DNA from: Haliscomenobacter sp. | GTDB taxonomy: Bacteria > Bacteroidota > Bacteroidia > Chitinophagales > Saprospiraceae | Direction: 5' to 3' | DNA: 64,000 nucleotides | NCBI GenBank assembly: GCA_016713275.1 | Contig: JADJPL010000013.1 | Span: forward strand, 124,001-188,000 | Part shown: positions 47,585-55,508 of the stretch, piece by piece | Layout: each line of letters begins with the position of its first letter | Position numbering within the stretch: position 1 is the stretch's first letter | The notes under the pieces: model-generated | The model's input: only the letters and a program-made list of their open reading frames with translations | Databases searched by the model: none | Told to the model about the DNA's origin: nothing | Program-made: the position numbers and the translations under genes

Positions 47585-48664
47585 TTACCAGTAAAGCCAG
47601 TAGAATTTTTGTTCTCCCAGGCTGTTCCATTCCATAGTTGGGGCGGGCAGTTTGACCCAGCTCAGGGCCGTAAACAGGGTACGCAGCGCCCGGCTGCGGG
47701 TAGGGATGCGGCGCAGGTCGGCATCCAGCGAGAGGTAGTATTGGCGGTATCTGGGGTATTGCTGAAGCGAAAAGACGTTGCCTTCCTGATCCGTGATGGC
47801 ATTGCCGTAGGCGCCATAGACATTTTGCGCGCCATAGCCTCCGGCGATGTTTAACCATCGCGGGAAAAACGGCTTTTTTCTTTTTCGGAAAAAAGAAGCC
47901 GGATTTACGGAAGCCCAGGCGGTCATGCCGTTGTAATCCTTGATAAACGAAGCGGGGAACTTGCCGTAGAGAATCGTAGCGGCTTCCTCGACCGTCCGGG
48001 TTACTCCGGTACTGCTGGTCAGAGGGGCAGCCCCATAGTTGGGCCGGGTATGGGATACTTTGACCATGATCCGTTGATCCTGCCAAAGCAGTTCCTGGCC
48101 GAGGAACAATCCCACTCCGGCGGTATTAAACGCGAGGTCGGCGGTCGAAAACCCCCAGCCTTCCGAGAACCCATCCATCACCTCGATGGTTGCCTGGAGC
48201 AACGTGCCTACCCCGGCGCCGATCCAGGCTGCTGGCCGTTCGCGGATTCCCGTCCATCGCGCACCCTTGTAGGCCAGGTAGCTTTCTGCATAAGCGGTAA
48301 GGAAGTGCCCCGCTTTGTCCATGTTCTCCCATTCGCCGTAATCGTCAAAAAAATGGAACTTCCCCAGGGGATAGTCTTTGTACCAGATGTGATACAACCC
48401 AATGGATGTCGCCGTGTAGGCCGCCGCTCCGCCTCCGGCCAGTAACCGCAACCTCCCCTTGTGCAACGTATCCGAAGGCGCAAGGAACGTCTGGAAACGG
48501 CTTTCTGCCGGTGGCGACTGGCTGGTAGCGGGCCCGGCGAGGCAGCAGGAGACGGCTGCGACGAGGCAGCGCCTCGTAAAGGTACCAGGCACGAGGCGGC
48601 GCCTCGCGCCAAAACAGCGTAGGCGAGCGGGAAGACGCAGCGACGAAAGCAAAAATTGGAGCAT
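47585..48664 (-). CDS. DUF2279 family protein
   Basis: 359 residues in the open frame. Recognisable DUF2279 features: IWYKDYPLGKFHFFDDYGEW, DKAGHFLTAYAESYLAYKG and DGFSEGWGFSTADLAFNTAG. The N-terminal 50 residues contain RCFGARRRLVPGTFTRRC, encoded by a copy of repeat D (48580-48611), so that part is probably repeat-derived, followed by LVAAVSCCLAGPATSQ, a possible signal peptide. The function of DUF2279 proteins is unknown; they are predicted periplasmic or outer membrane. Confidence 0.8.
   Translation of the reverse strand: MLQFLLSSLRLPARLRCFGARRRLVPGTFTRRCLVAAVSCCLAGPATSQSPPAESRFQTFLAPSDTLHKGRLRLLAGGGAAAYTATSIGLYHIWYKDYPLGKFHFFDDYGEWENMDKAGHFLTAYAESYLAYKGARWTGIRERPAAWIGAGVGTLLQATIEVMDGFSEGWGFSTADLAFNTAGVGLFLGQELLWQDQRIMVKVSHTRPNYGAAPLTSSTGVTRTVEEAATILYGKFPASFIKDYNGMTAWASVNPASFFRKRKKPFFPRWLNIAGGYGAQNVYGAYGNAITDQEGNVFSLQQYPRYRQYYLSLDADLRRIPTRSRALRTLFTALSWVKLPAPTMEWNSLGEQKFYWLYW
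48580..48611. repeat. GC-rich hairpin repeat D, copy inside the DUF2279 N-terminus
   Basis: AGGTACCAGGCACGAGGC then GGCGCCTCGCGCCA. The same sequence, with one extra C, is found at 19886-19918, and related copies are at 55405-55484. Confidence 0.75.
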
Positions 48665-48754
48665 GGATCGGATATTGGGTATTCAGGAGCAAAAATAGCC
48701 TATTATCTGTTGCGGCGAAACCTCTTTGGGTCTGCGGATTTTTTTATAATTTTG

Positions 48755-48856
48755 AAGGGAGCAGGGAGCAAAGGGAGCAAGGATTTCTAATTTTCCGCCC
48801 TCCGTCCACCGTCCACCGTCCACCGTCCACCGTCAACCGTTCACCGTCAACCGTAC
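48755..48856. repeat. Two heptanucleotide arrays between divergent genes
   Basis: (GGGAGCA)n units at 48757-48782 and a run of CCGTCCA units (then CCGTCAA and CCGTTCA) at 48802-48856. The second is the reverse complement of the type at 19806-19870. The CCGTCCA array ends three bases before the start of the DUF2157 gene. Confidence 0.8.
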
Positions 48857-48860
48857 CATA

Positions 48861-50180
48861 ATGTCCAAACGCGAAATTCGCTGGTTGTTTCAGCAACTCC
48901 CGGAATGGGTAGAAGAAGGCTTGTTGAGCGAAGCCCAGGCAGATACGCTTCGGAAGCGCTATGCGCCGGATACGCAGGATAGTACCGGCTTGCAGCTGGG
49001 CGTCATCGCCATCGGTATTGTGGGGGCGCTGTTGATTGGAGGAGGGATTGTTTCGATTATTGCGTATAACTGGGAGTATCTGTCCAGAGACTGGCAAACG
49101 GCGATTAGCTTCCTCCCGGTGATCCTGGGATTGGTTTTGTATGGGTATGTGTTTTTTAAAAAGCGGGATTCCCTGGTTTGGAAAGAATCGGGTTCGGCAC
49201 TGCTGATGGTTTTTTTGGGGGCTACGATCAGCCTCGTCTCCGAAACCTATCACCTTTCGGGTACGGCTGATGCATTCCTCAAGCCTTGGCTTCTTTTGAG
49301 CATTCCCTTACTTTACCTGTTCAATTCCAGTTTGTCGGCAATCATTTACCTGATCGGGGCTACGGCGTGGGCGCTTCAGGTTGCCCGTCCAGAGACGGTA
49401 GGTTTCTGGGCATTTCTGGCTATGGCGATTCCCCATCTGGCGTATAATTTTTACCGGGCGGGGGAATGGATTCGCAAACACCTTCTGGCATGGGCGTTTA
49501 TGGTGAGCTGGGCCTTCGGGTGGTTTGCCTCCACGGATTCCGGGCTGTCGGAATATATTATGGTAGGGACGGGCTTGTGGCTTAGCGTATTTTGCCTGCT
49601 CAGCGCGGTGCTTTTCCCTCCTGGCCGGAATCTGGTCCGCCAGCCTTTTTTAGTGTTTGGCCTGGCAGGGGTTTTCATTATGCTGATTATCTGCGCTTAC
49701 GGAGCGCGGGTTCCCGGGTTTAACTTCGACCGACTTTGGGGAACGCTGGAGTACCCGCTTTGGGCTGCCCTGACCAATTTCGCCGTGCTGGCGCTCCTGG
49801 CGCTGGCCTGGATCATTTTGGGATGGACTCATTGGAAATCTATTGGGTTTTCCCTGGAATCCGGCCTGTTGTTTGGATTTCCTTTGATGCTGGCGCTTTA
49901 TGCCGTCTTCTCGAACGGACAGGAGAAAGACCTCCCGGCCATTATCCTGGCGAACCTGTACGGTTTGGCTATCGGAGTAGCCTACCTTCGGGAAGGGATA
50001 CGCTCCAACAGCTTACCAGACCTCAACATCGGCATGTTGTTCATCCTGGCGCTGGCGGTCACGCGGTTCTTCGACGCCGATTGGAGCCTGATTGTGAAAG
50101 GGGTAGCCTTTATCCTCCTGGGAATTGCGTTCCTGCTGGCCAATTTGTATATCGCCAAACGGCGGATAAGCAACGCCTAA
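48861..50180 (+). CDS. DUF2157 membrane protein
   Basis: 439 residues. The N-terminal cytoplasmic helix part (REIRWLFQQLPEWVEEGLLS, EAQADTLRKRYAP) is the DUF2157 start. Then come at least ten hydrophobic helices, including VIAIGIVGALLIGGGIVSII and WKESGSALLMVFLGATISLV. Function unknown. Often found next to a GDYXXLXY-type protein; none is seen here. The TAA stop lies inside a CCTAAAC-type heptamer array at 50174-50195. Confidence 0.86.
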   Translation: MSKREIRWLFQQLPEWVEEGLLSEAQADTLRKRYAPDTQDSTGLQLGVIAIGIVGALLIGGGIVSIIAYNWEYLSRDWQTAISFLPVILGLVLYGYVFFKKRDSLVWKESGSALLMVFLGATISLVSETYHLSGTADAFLKPWLLLSIPLLYLFNSSLSAIIYLIGATAWALQVARPETVGFWAFLAMAIPHLAYNFYRAGEWIRKHLLAWAFMVSWAFGWFASTDSGLSEYIMVGTGLWLSVFCLLSAVLFPPGRNLVRQPFLVFGLAGVFIMLIICAYGARVPGFNFDRLWGTLEYPLWAALTNFAVLALLALAWIILGWTHWKSIGFSLESGLLFGFPLMLALYAVFSNGQEKDLPAIILANLYGLAIGVAYLREGIRSNSLPDLNIGMLFILALAVTRFFDADWSLIVKGVAFILLGIAFLLANLYIAKRRISNA

Positions 50181-50231
50181 ACCCCTCAACCTGCCGTTCT
50201 TTGCCTGTCCTCCCCCCGACCCCCTCTAAAG
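50174..50231 (+). repeat. Short heptamer array plus CCCCC hairpin half
   Basis: CCTAAAC-CCCTCAA-CCTGCC spans the DUF2157 stop. At 50204-50224 comes CCTCCCCCCGACCCCCT, the left half of a G/C-run hairpin, then TCTAAAG (50225-50231), which is the target duplication of element B. Confidence 0.6.
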
Positions 50232-50560
50232 GCTAATCTTGTAGTATTTTTTCCTAAACCATGGTTTGGTGAAGTCCAGCTTCCGTGTTGCCCCCGTCCT
50301 CGGGGTATGTTTTTTTGCTCGCCCAAAAAAAGAACCAAAAAAAGGGCGCTCCTTCGCCCTACCGCTCCGTGGGAAACGCCTTCGCTTTATGGGCTTCAAC
50401 CGCTTGAACACCGGTCGTTGCATTTTACCTGCATCCCAAGCGGTTGACCCCATAAGGCGATCCCGTTCTTCGAACGGGAACGGCGTTTCCCACGGGCTCC
50501 GGGCTGCGGAGGGCAATTCAGAGACAAGCCGTTAGTTATGAAAAATACTACAAGATTAGC
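50232..50560. mobile_element. Long palindromic element B, copy 2 (MITE-like), 7-bp target duplication
   Basis: 329 bases with ends GCTAATCTTGTAGTATTTTT and AAAAATACTACAAGATTAGC. TCTAAAG is present directly on both sides (50225-50231 and 50561-50567), as expected of a 7-bp target duplication. The interior is the same long palindrome as at 15698-16009 (for instance CCGTGGGAAACGCC and GGCGTTTCCCACGG). No transposase gene. It inserted in a CCCCCT...AGGGGG hairpin, as did copy 1. Confidence 0.88.
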
Positions 50561-50592
50561 TCTAAAGGGGGACGGTACATTGCCTTTGAAAT

Positions 50593-50643
50593 CAACGCCT
50601 AAACCCCTAATCCCCTAAACCCCTGAACGCCTCAACCTGCCTA
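50593..50643. repeat. Heptanucleotide array (CCCTAAA-type) abutting a stop codon
   Basis: Units AACGCCT, AAACCCC, TAATCCC, CTAAACC, CCTGAAC and so on repeat with period 7 or 8 and end at the stop of the leftward response regulator (50641). Read from that gene the array is TTAGGGG-like. Confidence 0.7.
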
Positions 50644-51012
50644 CAGCCCCAACACCCTCAACGCAATACTCTGGATCTCGTCCGGGTCAAAAGGCTTGGT
50701 AAGGAAGAGGTCGGCGCCCGCTTCCATACCTTTTTGTTTGTCGAGATCCTGGCCTTTGGCGGTCAGCATGACGAGATAAGGCGACGCTTCGCCGAGCTTG
50801 GATTTAACCTGGCGACATACTTCCATTCCGTCCATTTTGGGCATCATGACGTCGACGAAAACGAGTTCCGGGCGTTCGTCCAAAATTCCTTCCAGGGCTT
50901 CTTCTCCATTGGCTGCTGTGAGAATCTCGACGCCTTCGTCTTCGAGGTCGTCAAGCGTCTGTTCGATCAGCATGCGGATATGGGCTTCGTCGTCAGCGAT
51001 CAGGATTTTCAT
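50641..51012 (-). CDS. Single-domain response regulator (CheY-like)
   Basis: 123 residues. Receiver domain only: MKILIADDEAHIRMLIEQTL (acidic pair), LVFVDVMMPKMDGME with the phospho-acceptor Asp, LVMLTAKGQDLDKQ (Thr), and FLTKPFDPDEIQ (Lys). No output domain. It likely relays a signal from a kinase elsewhere. The stop codon runs into a heptamer array. The DUF4197 gene, 29 bases upstream on the same strand, may be co-transcribed. Confidence 0.93.
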   Translation of the reverse strand: MKILIADDEAHIRMLIEQTLDDLEDEGVEILTAANGEEALEGILDERPELVFVDVMMPKMDGMEVCRQVKSKLGEASPYLVMLTAKGQDLDKQKGMEAGADLFLTKPFDPDEIQSIALRVLGL

Positions 51013-51041
51013 AAGGGGTAAGGCATTAACCAGGAAGCGGA

Positions 51042-51767
51042 TTAGCGCTTATCCTGCTTGGCAAATACTTTTTTCAGGATATCGGAAGTACGGGCCGACA
51101 CGTCGGTGCGAATCTGCGCTTCCTTCACTTCCACCAATTGGAACAACCCGCCCAGGGCTTTGTTCGCCACATGGTCATCGAGCTCGGTGTTGATTTTGGT
51201 AACCAGGGGGATTTTGTTATAGGCGGTAACGGCATCTTTCCAGTATTGGCGGGCGTTCACTTCGTCGAGAGAAGCGGCAATGACCGGCTTGAACTCGGCG
51301 TAAAGCTGCCCGGAGGTGGTACTGCGAAGGTAGTTGGTGGCCGCATTTTGCTCGCCCATCAAAATATTCAGCGCGTCCTGGAACGTCAGTTGCGTAATGG
51401 CGTTGACGAAAATAGGGGTTGCTTTGGAAGCAGCCAGCTCGGCGGCGCGGTTTATGCGCAGAACGAGTTCCTGCTCTACATTGGAGAACCCGGGAACCAT
51501 TTTCAATTTCGAGACGACTTTTTGGGCTTCCTCCGGCAAGAGGACTTTGTAGACGCTCTCGTAGTATCCGTTTTCTTTGGACAGAAAGGCCACGGCTTCC
51601 TCCGCGCCCACTTTAAGCGCTTCTTTTAACCCTTTTCCTGCCTCTTCTTTCGTTAAATCGCTTTCGGTGACTTTGGCCTTGAGTTTGTCCAAAGCTCCTT
51701 TAATACCCTGCGCCTGGCAGGAGGCAAGTGCGAAAACCATCATTAGCGTACTCAACAGTCGGATCAT
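51042..51767 (-). CDS. DUF4197 lipoprotein
   Basis: About 241 residues from ATG 51767, with a lipoprotein-type signal (LLSTLMMVFALASC). The DUF4197 core shows GKGLKEALKVGAEEAVAFLS, VEQELVLRINRAAELAASKA, FVNAITQLTFQDALNILMG and LDDHVANKALGGLF. Function unknown; the family is periplasmic and common in Bacteroidota. The longer frame upstream is not signal-like, so this start is preferred. Confidence 0.9.
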   Translation of the reverse strand: MIRLLSTLMMVFALASCQAQGIKGALDKLKAKVTESDLTKEEAGKGLKEALKVGAEEAVAFLSKENGYYESVYKVLLPEEAQKVVSKLKMVPGFSNVEQELVLRINRAAELAASKATPIFVNAITQLTFQDALNILMGEQNAATNYLRSTTSGQLYAEFKPVIAASLDEVNARQYWKDAVTAYNKIPLVTKINTELDDHVANKALGGLFQLVEVKEAQIRTDVSARTSDILKKVFAKQDKR

Positions 51768-51853
51768 TTTCAGTATTTTAGTGTAACCATATGCCCAATT
51801 AACGCAAAAGCGGGGAAATGTATGGTTAAGGAATTGATAAAAAAACAACAAAG

Positions 51854-52991
51854 ATGCGTCTTTTGGTATCTGTTATGGTTTTAACCGGTTTGATTATGAA
51901 TCTGCAACCCGCTTTGAGTCAGTCCCGGCCCCGCGACCTGGGCATCGTATTAGGCGTTTTGAAGCCTGGAAAAGGGAATTCCATTACCGATGTGGCTGGC
52001 GTACGCGTGGGCCACTGCACGTTGATGGAAGGGGACCGGGTGCGAACGGGGGTGACCGCGATCGTACCGCATCCGGGCAACGTATTTCAGGAGAAGGTTC
52101 CGGCGGCGGTTTTTTGTCGGAAACGGGTTTGGCAAGCTGGCCGGGTCTACCCAGGTAGAGGAATTGGGCAACCTCGAAACGCCCATTGTGCTCACGTCTA
52201 CCCTCAGCGTGCCGGCGGCTATGGAGGGGGTCATTTCCTACACCCTGTCCCAAAAGGGCAATGAGCAGGTTCGCTCTGTGAACGCCCTGGTAGGGGAAAC
52301 CAACGACGGCGGGCTGAACGATATCCGAAGCCGGCCGGTTCGCCCCGAACATGCGCTTGCGGCGATCCAAAGCGCCACCGATACGGCAGTACAGGAGGGC
52401 AACATAGGCGCGGGCACGGGAACCCGTTGCTTTGGATTCAAAGGAGGTATCGGTACGGCTTCGCGCCTCCTCCCTCCTAAATTGGGCGGATATACGGTGG
52501 GCGTACTGGTCCAGACCAATTTTGGCGGCGTGCTTTCCATTGGCGGTGTGCCGGTAGGGGAGGAATTGGGCCGTTTTTACCTCAAAGAACAACTGGATTA
52601 CTCGCCCGACGGGTCCTGCATGATGGTCGTTGCCACCGACGCGCCTCTGGATGCCCGCAACCTGAAGCGCCTGGCTCAGCGGGCCATGCTGGGACTAGCC
52701 CGCACCGGCGGCATTGCCTCGAATGGCAGCGGGGATTACGTCATCGCTTTTTCCACCGCGCCCGGCCTGCGGATACCGCACCGGATGGAACGGGCCGCCC
52801 TGGCACAGGAGGTTCTTCACAACGACGCGGTATCGCCTTTGTTCCTCGCAGTCATAGAAGCTACCGAAGAGGCGATTATCAATTCGCTGTTTGCGGCAAA
52901 AACCATGGAGGCCAACGGCGTTCGGGCAGAGGAACTTCCCGTGGAGCAGGTGCTGGAAATTATGAAAAAATACGGGAGGCTTAAACACTAG
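51854..52991 (+). CDS. P1 family peptidase (DmpA/L-aminopeptidase type), frameshifted
   Basis: About 378 residues if joined. N-terminal signal peptide (VSVMVLTGLIMNLQPALSQ) then ITDVAGVRVGHCTLMEGDRV and GVTAIVPHPG. The frame breaks near 52112 in a run of six T (GTTTTTTGTCGG); removing one T gives AAVFVGNGFGKLAG. The rest carries VNALVGETNDGGLND, GAGTGTRCFGFKGGIGTASR, QTNFGGVLSIGGVPV and the self-processing site SNGSGDYVIAFST, with the Gly-Ser bond expected for DmpA-type enzymes. It hydrolyses N-terminal residues in the periplasm. Homopolymer errors are a natural explanation for the break. Confidence 0.85.
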
Positions 52992-53007
52992 CCCCCGGCG
53001 TATTTGA

Positions 53008-53421
53008 TCAGCAGTACCGGTCGAAGGCCATCTCCAGGTTGGCGGCAATGATCTCTGCCGACCGCCCTTCAATGTGATGCCTTTCGAGAAAATGCACCAG
53101 TTTCCCTTCTTTAAACAAGGCAATGGAAGGGGAAGAAGGCGGGTACGGAAGCATGTATTCGCGGGCTTTGGCCGTGGCCTGAGCGTCGACTCCGGCAAAG
53201 ACGGTGACAATCCGGTTGGGTTTCTTGCCGCCCTGAATGGAAAGTTTGGCGCCTGGGCGGGCATTGGCGGCCGCACAGCCGCACACAGAGTTGACGACTA
53301 CCAGGACAGTCCCCTCGGTTTGGTCCAGCACAGAGGAGACCTCCTCTGGCGTTTTCAGGGGTTCAAACCCATAGTCGGTCAAATCTTTGGCCATGGGTGC
53401 GACGATTTCAGCAGGATACAT
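53008..53421 (-). CDS. BrxA/BrxB family bacilliredoxin
   Basis: 137 residues. MYPAEIVAPMAKDLTDYGFE at the start and VVVNSVCGCAAANARPG with the CGC active site are typical of the bacilliredoxin (DUF1094) family. HFLERHHIEGRSAEIIA is near the C-terminus. In Firmicutes these proteins reduce bacillithiol mixed disulfides. In Bacteroidota, some of which make bacillithiol, the same role is likely. It is convergent with the P1 peptidase gene, 16 bases apart. Confidence 0.92.
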   Translation of the reverse strand: MYPAEIVAPMAKDLTDYGFEPLKTPEEVSSVLDQTEGTVLVVVNSVCGCAAANARPGAKLSIQGGKKPNRIVTVFAGVDAQATAKAREYMLPYPPSSPSIALFKEGKLVHFLERHHIEGRSAEIIAANLEMAFDRYC

Positions 53422-53677
53422 AACGGTATGCTTTGTTGATTCAATTAGGTGAACAAATGAGGGTTAGGCAGATATTCCTGTTTCCTAGCCCGGAAAATAT
53501 ACAATTCGAACCGGGGTTTGGTTCATCTTTCCCCTGAATTCCTAAACTTCTGCGAGGGGAGGCAGCGGTTCTGTCAGCTAAAGGACGAAAAAAAGCGCCG
53601 TTTCGGAAAACTGTTTGCGGCCTCAAAAAGTATCCCCTTAACGATTCTGATTGATCCACCTAAACCATTTGCAGAAC

Positions 53678-54055
53678 ATGCGCTTTTTATCCCTCCTGAT
53701 TGTCTTTTTCGCCTTGTCGGCCCTGACCCAATCCGCCTGCACCTACGAAACGATTCCAACTCCCGAACCAGTGGCATTATGCGACACGTTGCAAGCGTCT
53801 TTTCAGTTGAATGTCAAGGCCATACTCAACCAATCCTGCGCCTATAGCGGATGCCACCCGGGCTACAGCGACTTTAAAACCCTGGAATTTGACCTCAAAA
53901 ACGGGTCGTTTAAGGAACGGGTTTTCGACTTGAAAGACAACGCCGTCCTGGGTATGCCGCCGGATAACGCCCTTGCAGGCCGGCCTAAAGATCTGACAGC
54001 CGAGGAACTGGAACTACTCGATTGCTGGTTAAAAAAAGGGTATCCAGAAAAGTAG
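53678..54055 (+). CDS. Small exported c-type-cytochrome-like protein (CX4CH)
   Basis: 125 residues from ATG 53678. Signal peptide (LSLLIVFFALSALTQSAC). FQLNVKAILNQSCAYSGCHP contains C-x4-C-H, then MPPDN and LTAEELELLDCWLKKGYPE, a pattern seen in planctomycete-like and Bacteroidota cytochrome c domains. The spacing is CX4CH rather than the canonical CX2CH, so heme attachment is plausible but not certain. A Met for the distal ligand could be in LGMPP. Unlinked to obvious respiratory genes. Confidence 0.65.
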   Translation: MRFLSLLIVFFALSALTQSACTYETIPTPEPVALCDTLQASFQLNVKAILNQSCAYSGCHPGYSDFKTLEFDLKNGSFKERVFDLKDNAVLGMPPDNALAGRPKDLTAEELELLDCWLKKGYPEK

Positions 54056-54117
54056 GGCGGCGTTTTTTTATTTGCTTTTTATCTTTGGCAAAAACCTGAT
54101 TTAACACCCGGATACGT

Positions 54118-54603
54118 ATGATGTCCAAGCCTTCTTTTTTCCTCCGGCCGTTCGCTGCGCTGCTTGTGCTGGGCCTTTTTTATGGCAATCCTCCGTTGCA
54201 GGCGCAAAAGCGCCTGGAAGGGTTGTTTCAGGGCGAACTTACCATTGGGGGGCTTGGTTCGTCCCGAAAGATCAAGGTGGAAATGTACCTGAAGATAAAT
54301 AAGCGGCAAGTGGAAGGCCGCTCCTACGTGCATCTGGCGCCGGGGAAAACCGTAGAGATGCATCTCCAGGGCGTTTTTTACGACGACTTTTCGATTTACC
54401 TGGAGGAAGTACAGGAAATTGCGCCGGGGGCGCCAGAGCAAACCACCTCGCCTTATCCCCGAAAATACCAACTTCGGTACAGCGGCCATTTTGACGAGGT
54501 GCAGCTGACGGGATTTTGGCAACAGGTCATCGATACCCCTTTCGACAAAAAGCGGCATCTGGGGAGGATCAAACTGGTCAAAGTGCAGGCTTCTAAAGCG
54601 TGA
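54118..54603 (+). CDS. Secreted hypothetical protein
   Basis: 161 residues, with a signal peptide (PFAALLVLGLFYGNPPLQAQ). The mature part has many beta-type segments (GLFQGELTIGG, IKVEMYLKINKRQVEGRSYV, YQLRYSGHFDEVQLTGFWQQ). No named domain recognised. It lies 62 bases after the cytochrome-like gene on the same strand. A GC-rich hairpin repeat (54613-54652) follows. Confidence 0.65.
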   Translation: MMSKPSFFLRPFAALLVLGLFYGNPPLQAQKRLEGLFQGELTIGGLGSSRKIKVEMYLKINKRQVEGRSYVHLAPGKTVEMHLQGVFYDDFSIYLEEVQEIAPGAPEQTTSPYPRKYQLRYSGHFDEVQLTGFWQQVIDTPFDKKRHLGRIKLVKVQASKA

Positions 54604-54612
54604 ATCCGGGGG

Positions 54613-54652
54613 TTAGGGCCTCCCCCTAACCCCCTCCGAAGGAGGGGGAACT
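54613..54652. repeat. CCCCCT...AGGGGG hairpin family, copy
   Basis: GGGCCTCCCCCTAACCCCCT then CCGAAGGAGGGGGAACTCC. The core CCCCCTCCGAAGGAGGGGG is a perfect 8-bp stem with a 3-base loop. Similar copies are at 57012-57046 and 60754-60792. Confidence 0.75.
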
Positions 54653-54700
54653 CCAAAGGAGCTAATCCTTTAGCCTTTGTTTGCTCAGGTGGCGATAGAA

Positions 54701-55222
54701 TCAGGTTTCTACGATACCAGTTTGAAGCACAAACCAGTCGCCCGGGGTTACGGTTACCTCGTTGGTGTCGGGGTTGAGGGTGATTTCGAGGTGCTGCCCC
54801 ACGGCAAAAACCGCTTTGCTGGCATTGTCCCGCAGATGCACCTTAAACCACCGCTGCCGGACGAAGTGGTCCATCCACAACGCGTGCAAGGCCCGCCAAT
54901 ACTCCGCTTGCTCCCGTTCAACGGGCATGCGGATTATCACCTCGCCAGCCGGCGTTTGTGAAATCTTTTCCAGGTAGTGGCGAAAAAAATGCTGGTAGCC
55001 TTTCATGCCGGGCCGTTCCATACCCGACCATTCTACCTTAAGCCTGGATTCTCCCGGAAACAATAGCTTCAGGAGGTCAGACTGGGAAAAACGCGCAATC
55101 CCGCTGGTGCCAGCCAGGCGCTGAACTTTCACCGGCTTCTCCGTCTCGCTAATGTAAAACAAGGGTTTTGCTGCTTCCTGGAGTTGGAGAAGAAGGTCTT
55201 CGGGTAATAGGGATAGGGTCAT
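54701..55222 (-). CDS. Hypothetical cytoplasmic protein
   Basis: 173 residues, no signal peptide. PLFYISETEKPVKVQRLAGT near the N-terminus is a little like nuclease A inhibitor family proteins (their LSESDYPFEV), but the match is weak. The C-terminal half carries EYWRALHALWMDHFVRQRWF and a hydrophobic end. Function not assigned. A heptamer array (55228-55300) lies directly upstream of its start. Confidence 0.6.
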   Translation of the reverse strand: MTLSLLPEDLLLQLQEAAKPLFYISETEKPVKVQRLAGTSGIARFSQSDLLKLLFPGESRLKVEWSGMERPGMKGYQHFFRHYLEKISQTPAGEVIIRMPVEREQAEYWRALHALWMDHFVRQRWFKVHLRDNASKAVFAVGQHLEITLNPDTNEVTVTPGDWFVLQTGIVET

Positions 55223-55227
55223 GCTTT

Positions 55228-55300
55228 TTACGATTTACGAGGTACGATTTACGAGGTACGGTTTACGAGGTACGAAGTACGAAGTAACGAGGTACGGTTG
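55228..55300. repeat. Heptanucleotide array (ACGAGGT/ACGATTT)n
   Basis: Units ACGATTT, ACGAGGT, ACGGTTT, ACGAAGT and ACGAGGT repeat with period 7 for about 70 bases just upstream of the leftward hypothetical gene. The period is clear and the unit sequence is shared with no other locus in the window. Confidence 0.85.
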
Positions 55301-55404
55301 GTTTAAATGACGGGAGCGAAAATACGAAAATGCTCCGACTGAATTTGGTTCAATCGGAGCATTTTTGGCAAAGCGAACAGTTGGGGCGGAACTATGTTCC
55401 TGGC

Positions 55405-55484
55405 GCGAGGCTCCGCCTCGTGCCGAGTACCCCTGCGAGGCTCCGCCTCGTGCCGAGTACCCCTGCGAGGCTCCGCCTCGCGCC
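55405..55484. repeat. 30-bp tandem repeat (2.7 copies) of GC-rich hairpin type D
   Basis: GCGAGGCTCCGCCTCGTGCC then GAGTACCCCT is repeated at 55405-55434 and 55435-55464, with a partial third copy at 55465-55484. Each unit contains the hairpin CGAGGC-TCC-GCCTCG. It is related to the D copies at 19886 and 48580. Confidence 0.85.
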
Positions 55485-55508
55485 AACGTCTAACGTCCGG
55501 CCTCTAAT

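Noticed and set aside
54701..55222. Nuclease A inhibitor family protein
   Set aside because: Only one short stretch (YISETEKPVKV) resembles the family; not enough to name the gene.
55228..55300. CRISPR array
   Set aside because: The repeat is a 7-base tandem without spacers or constant repeats; no cas genes in the window.
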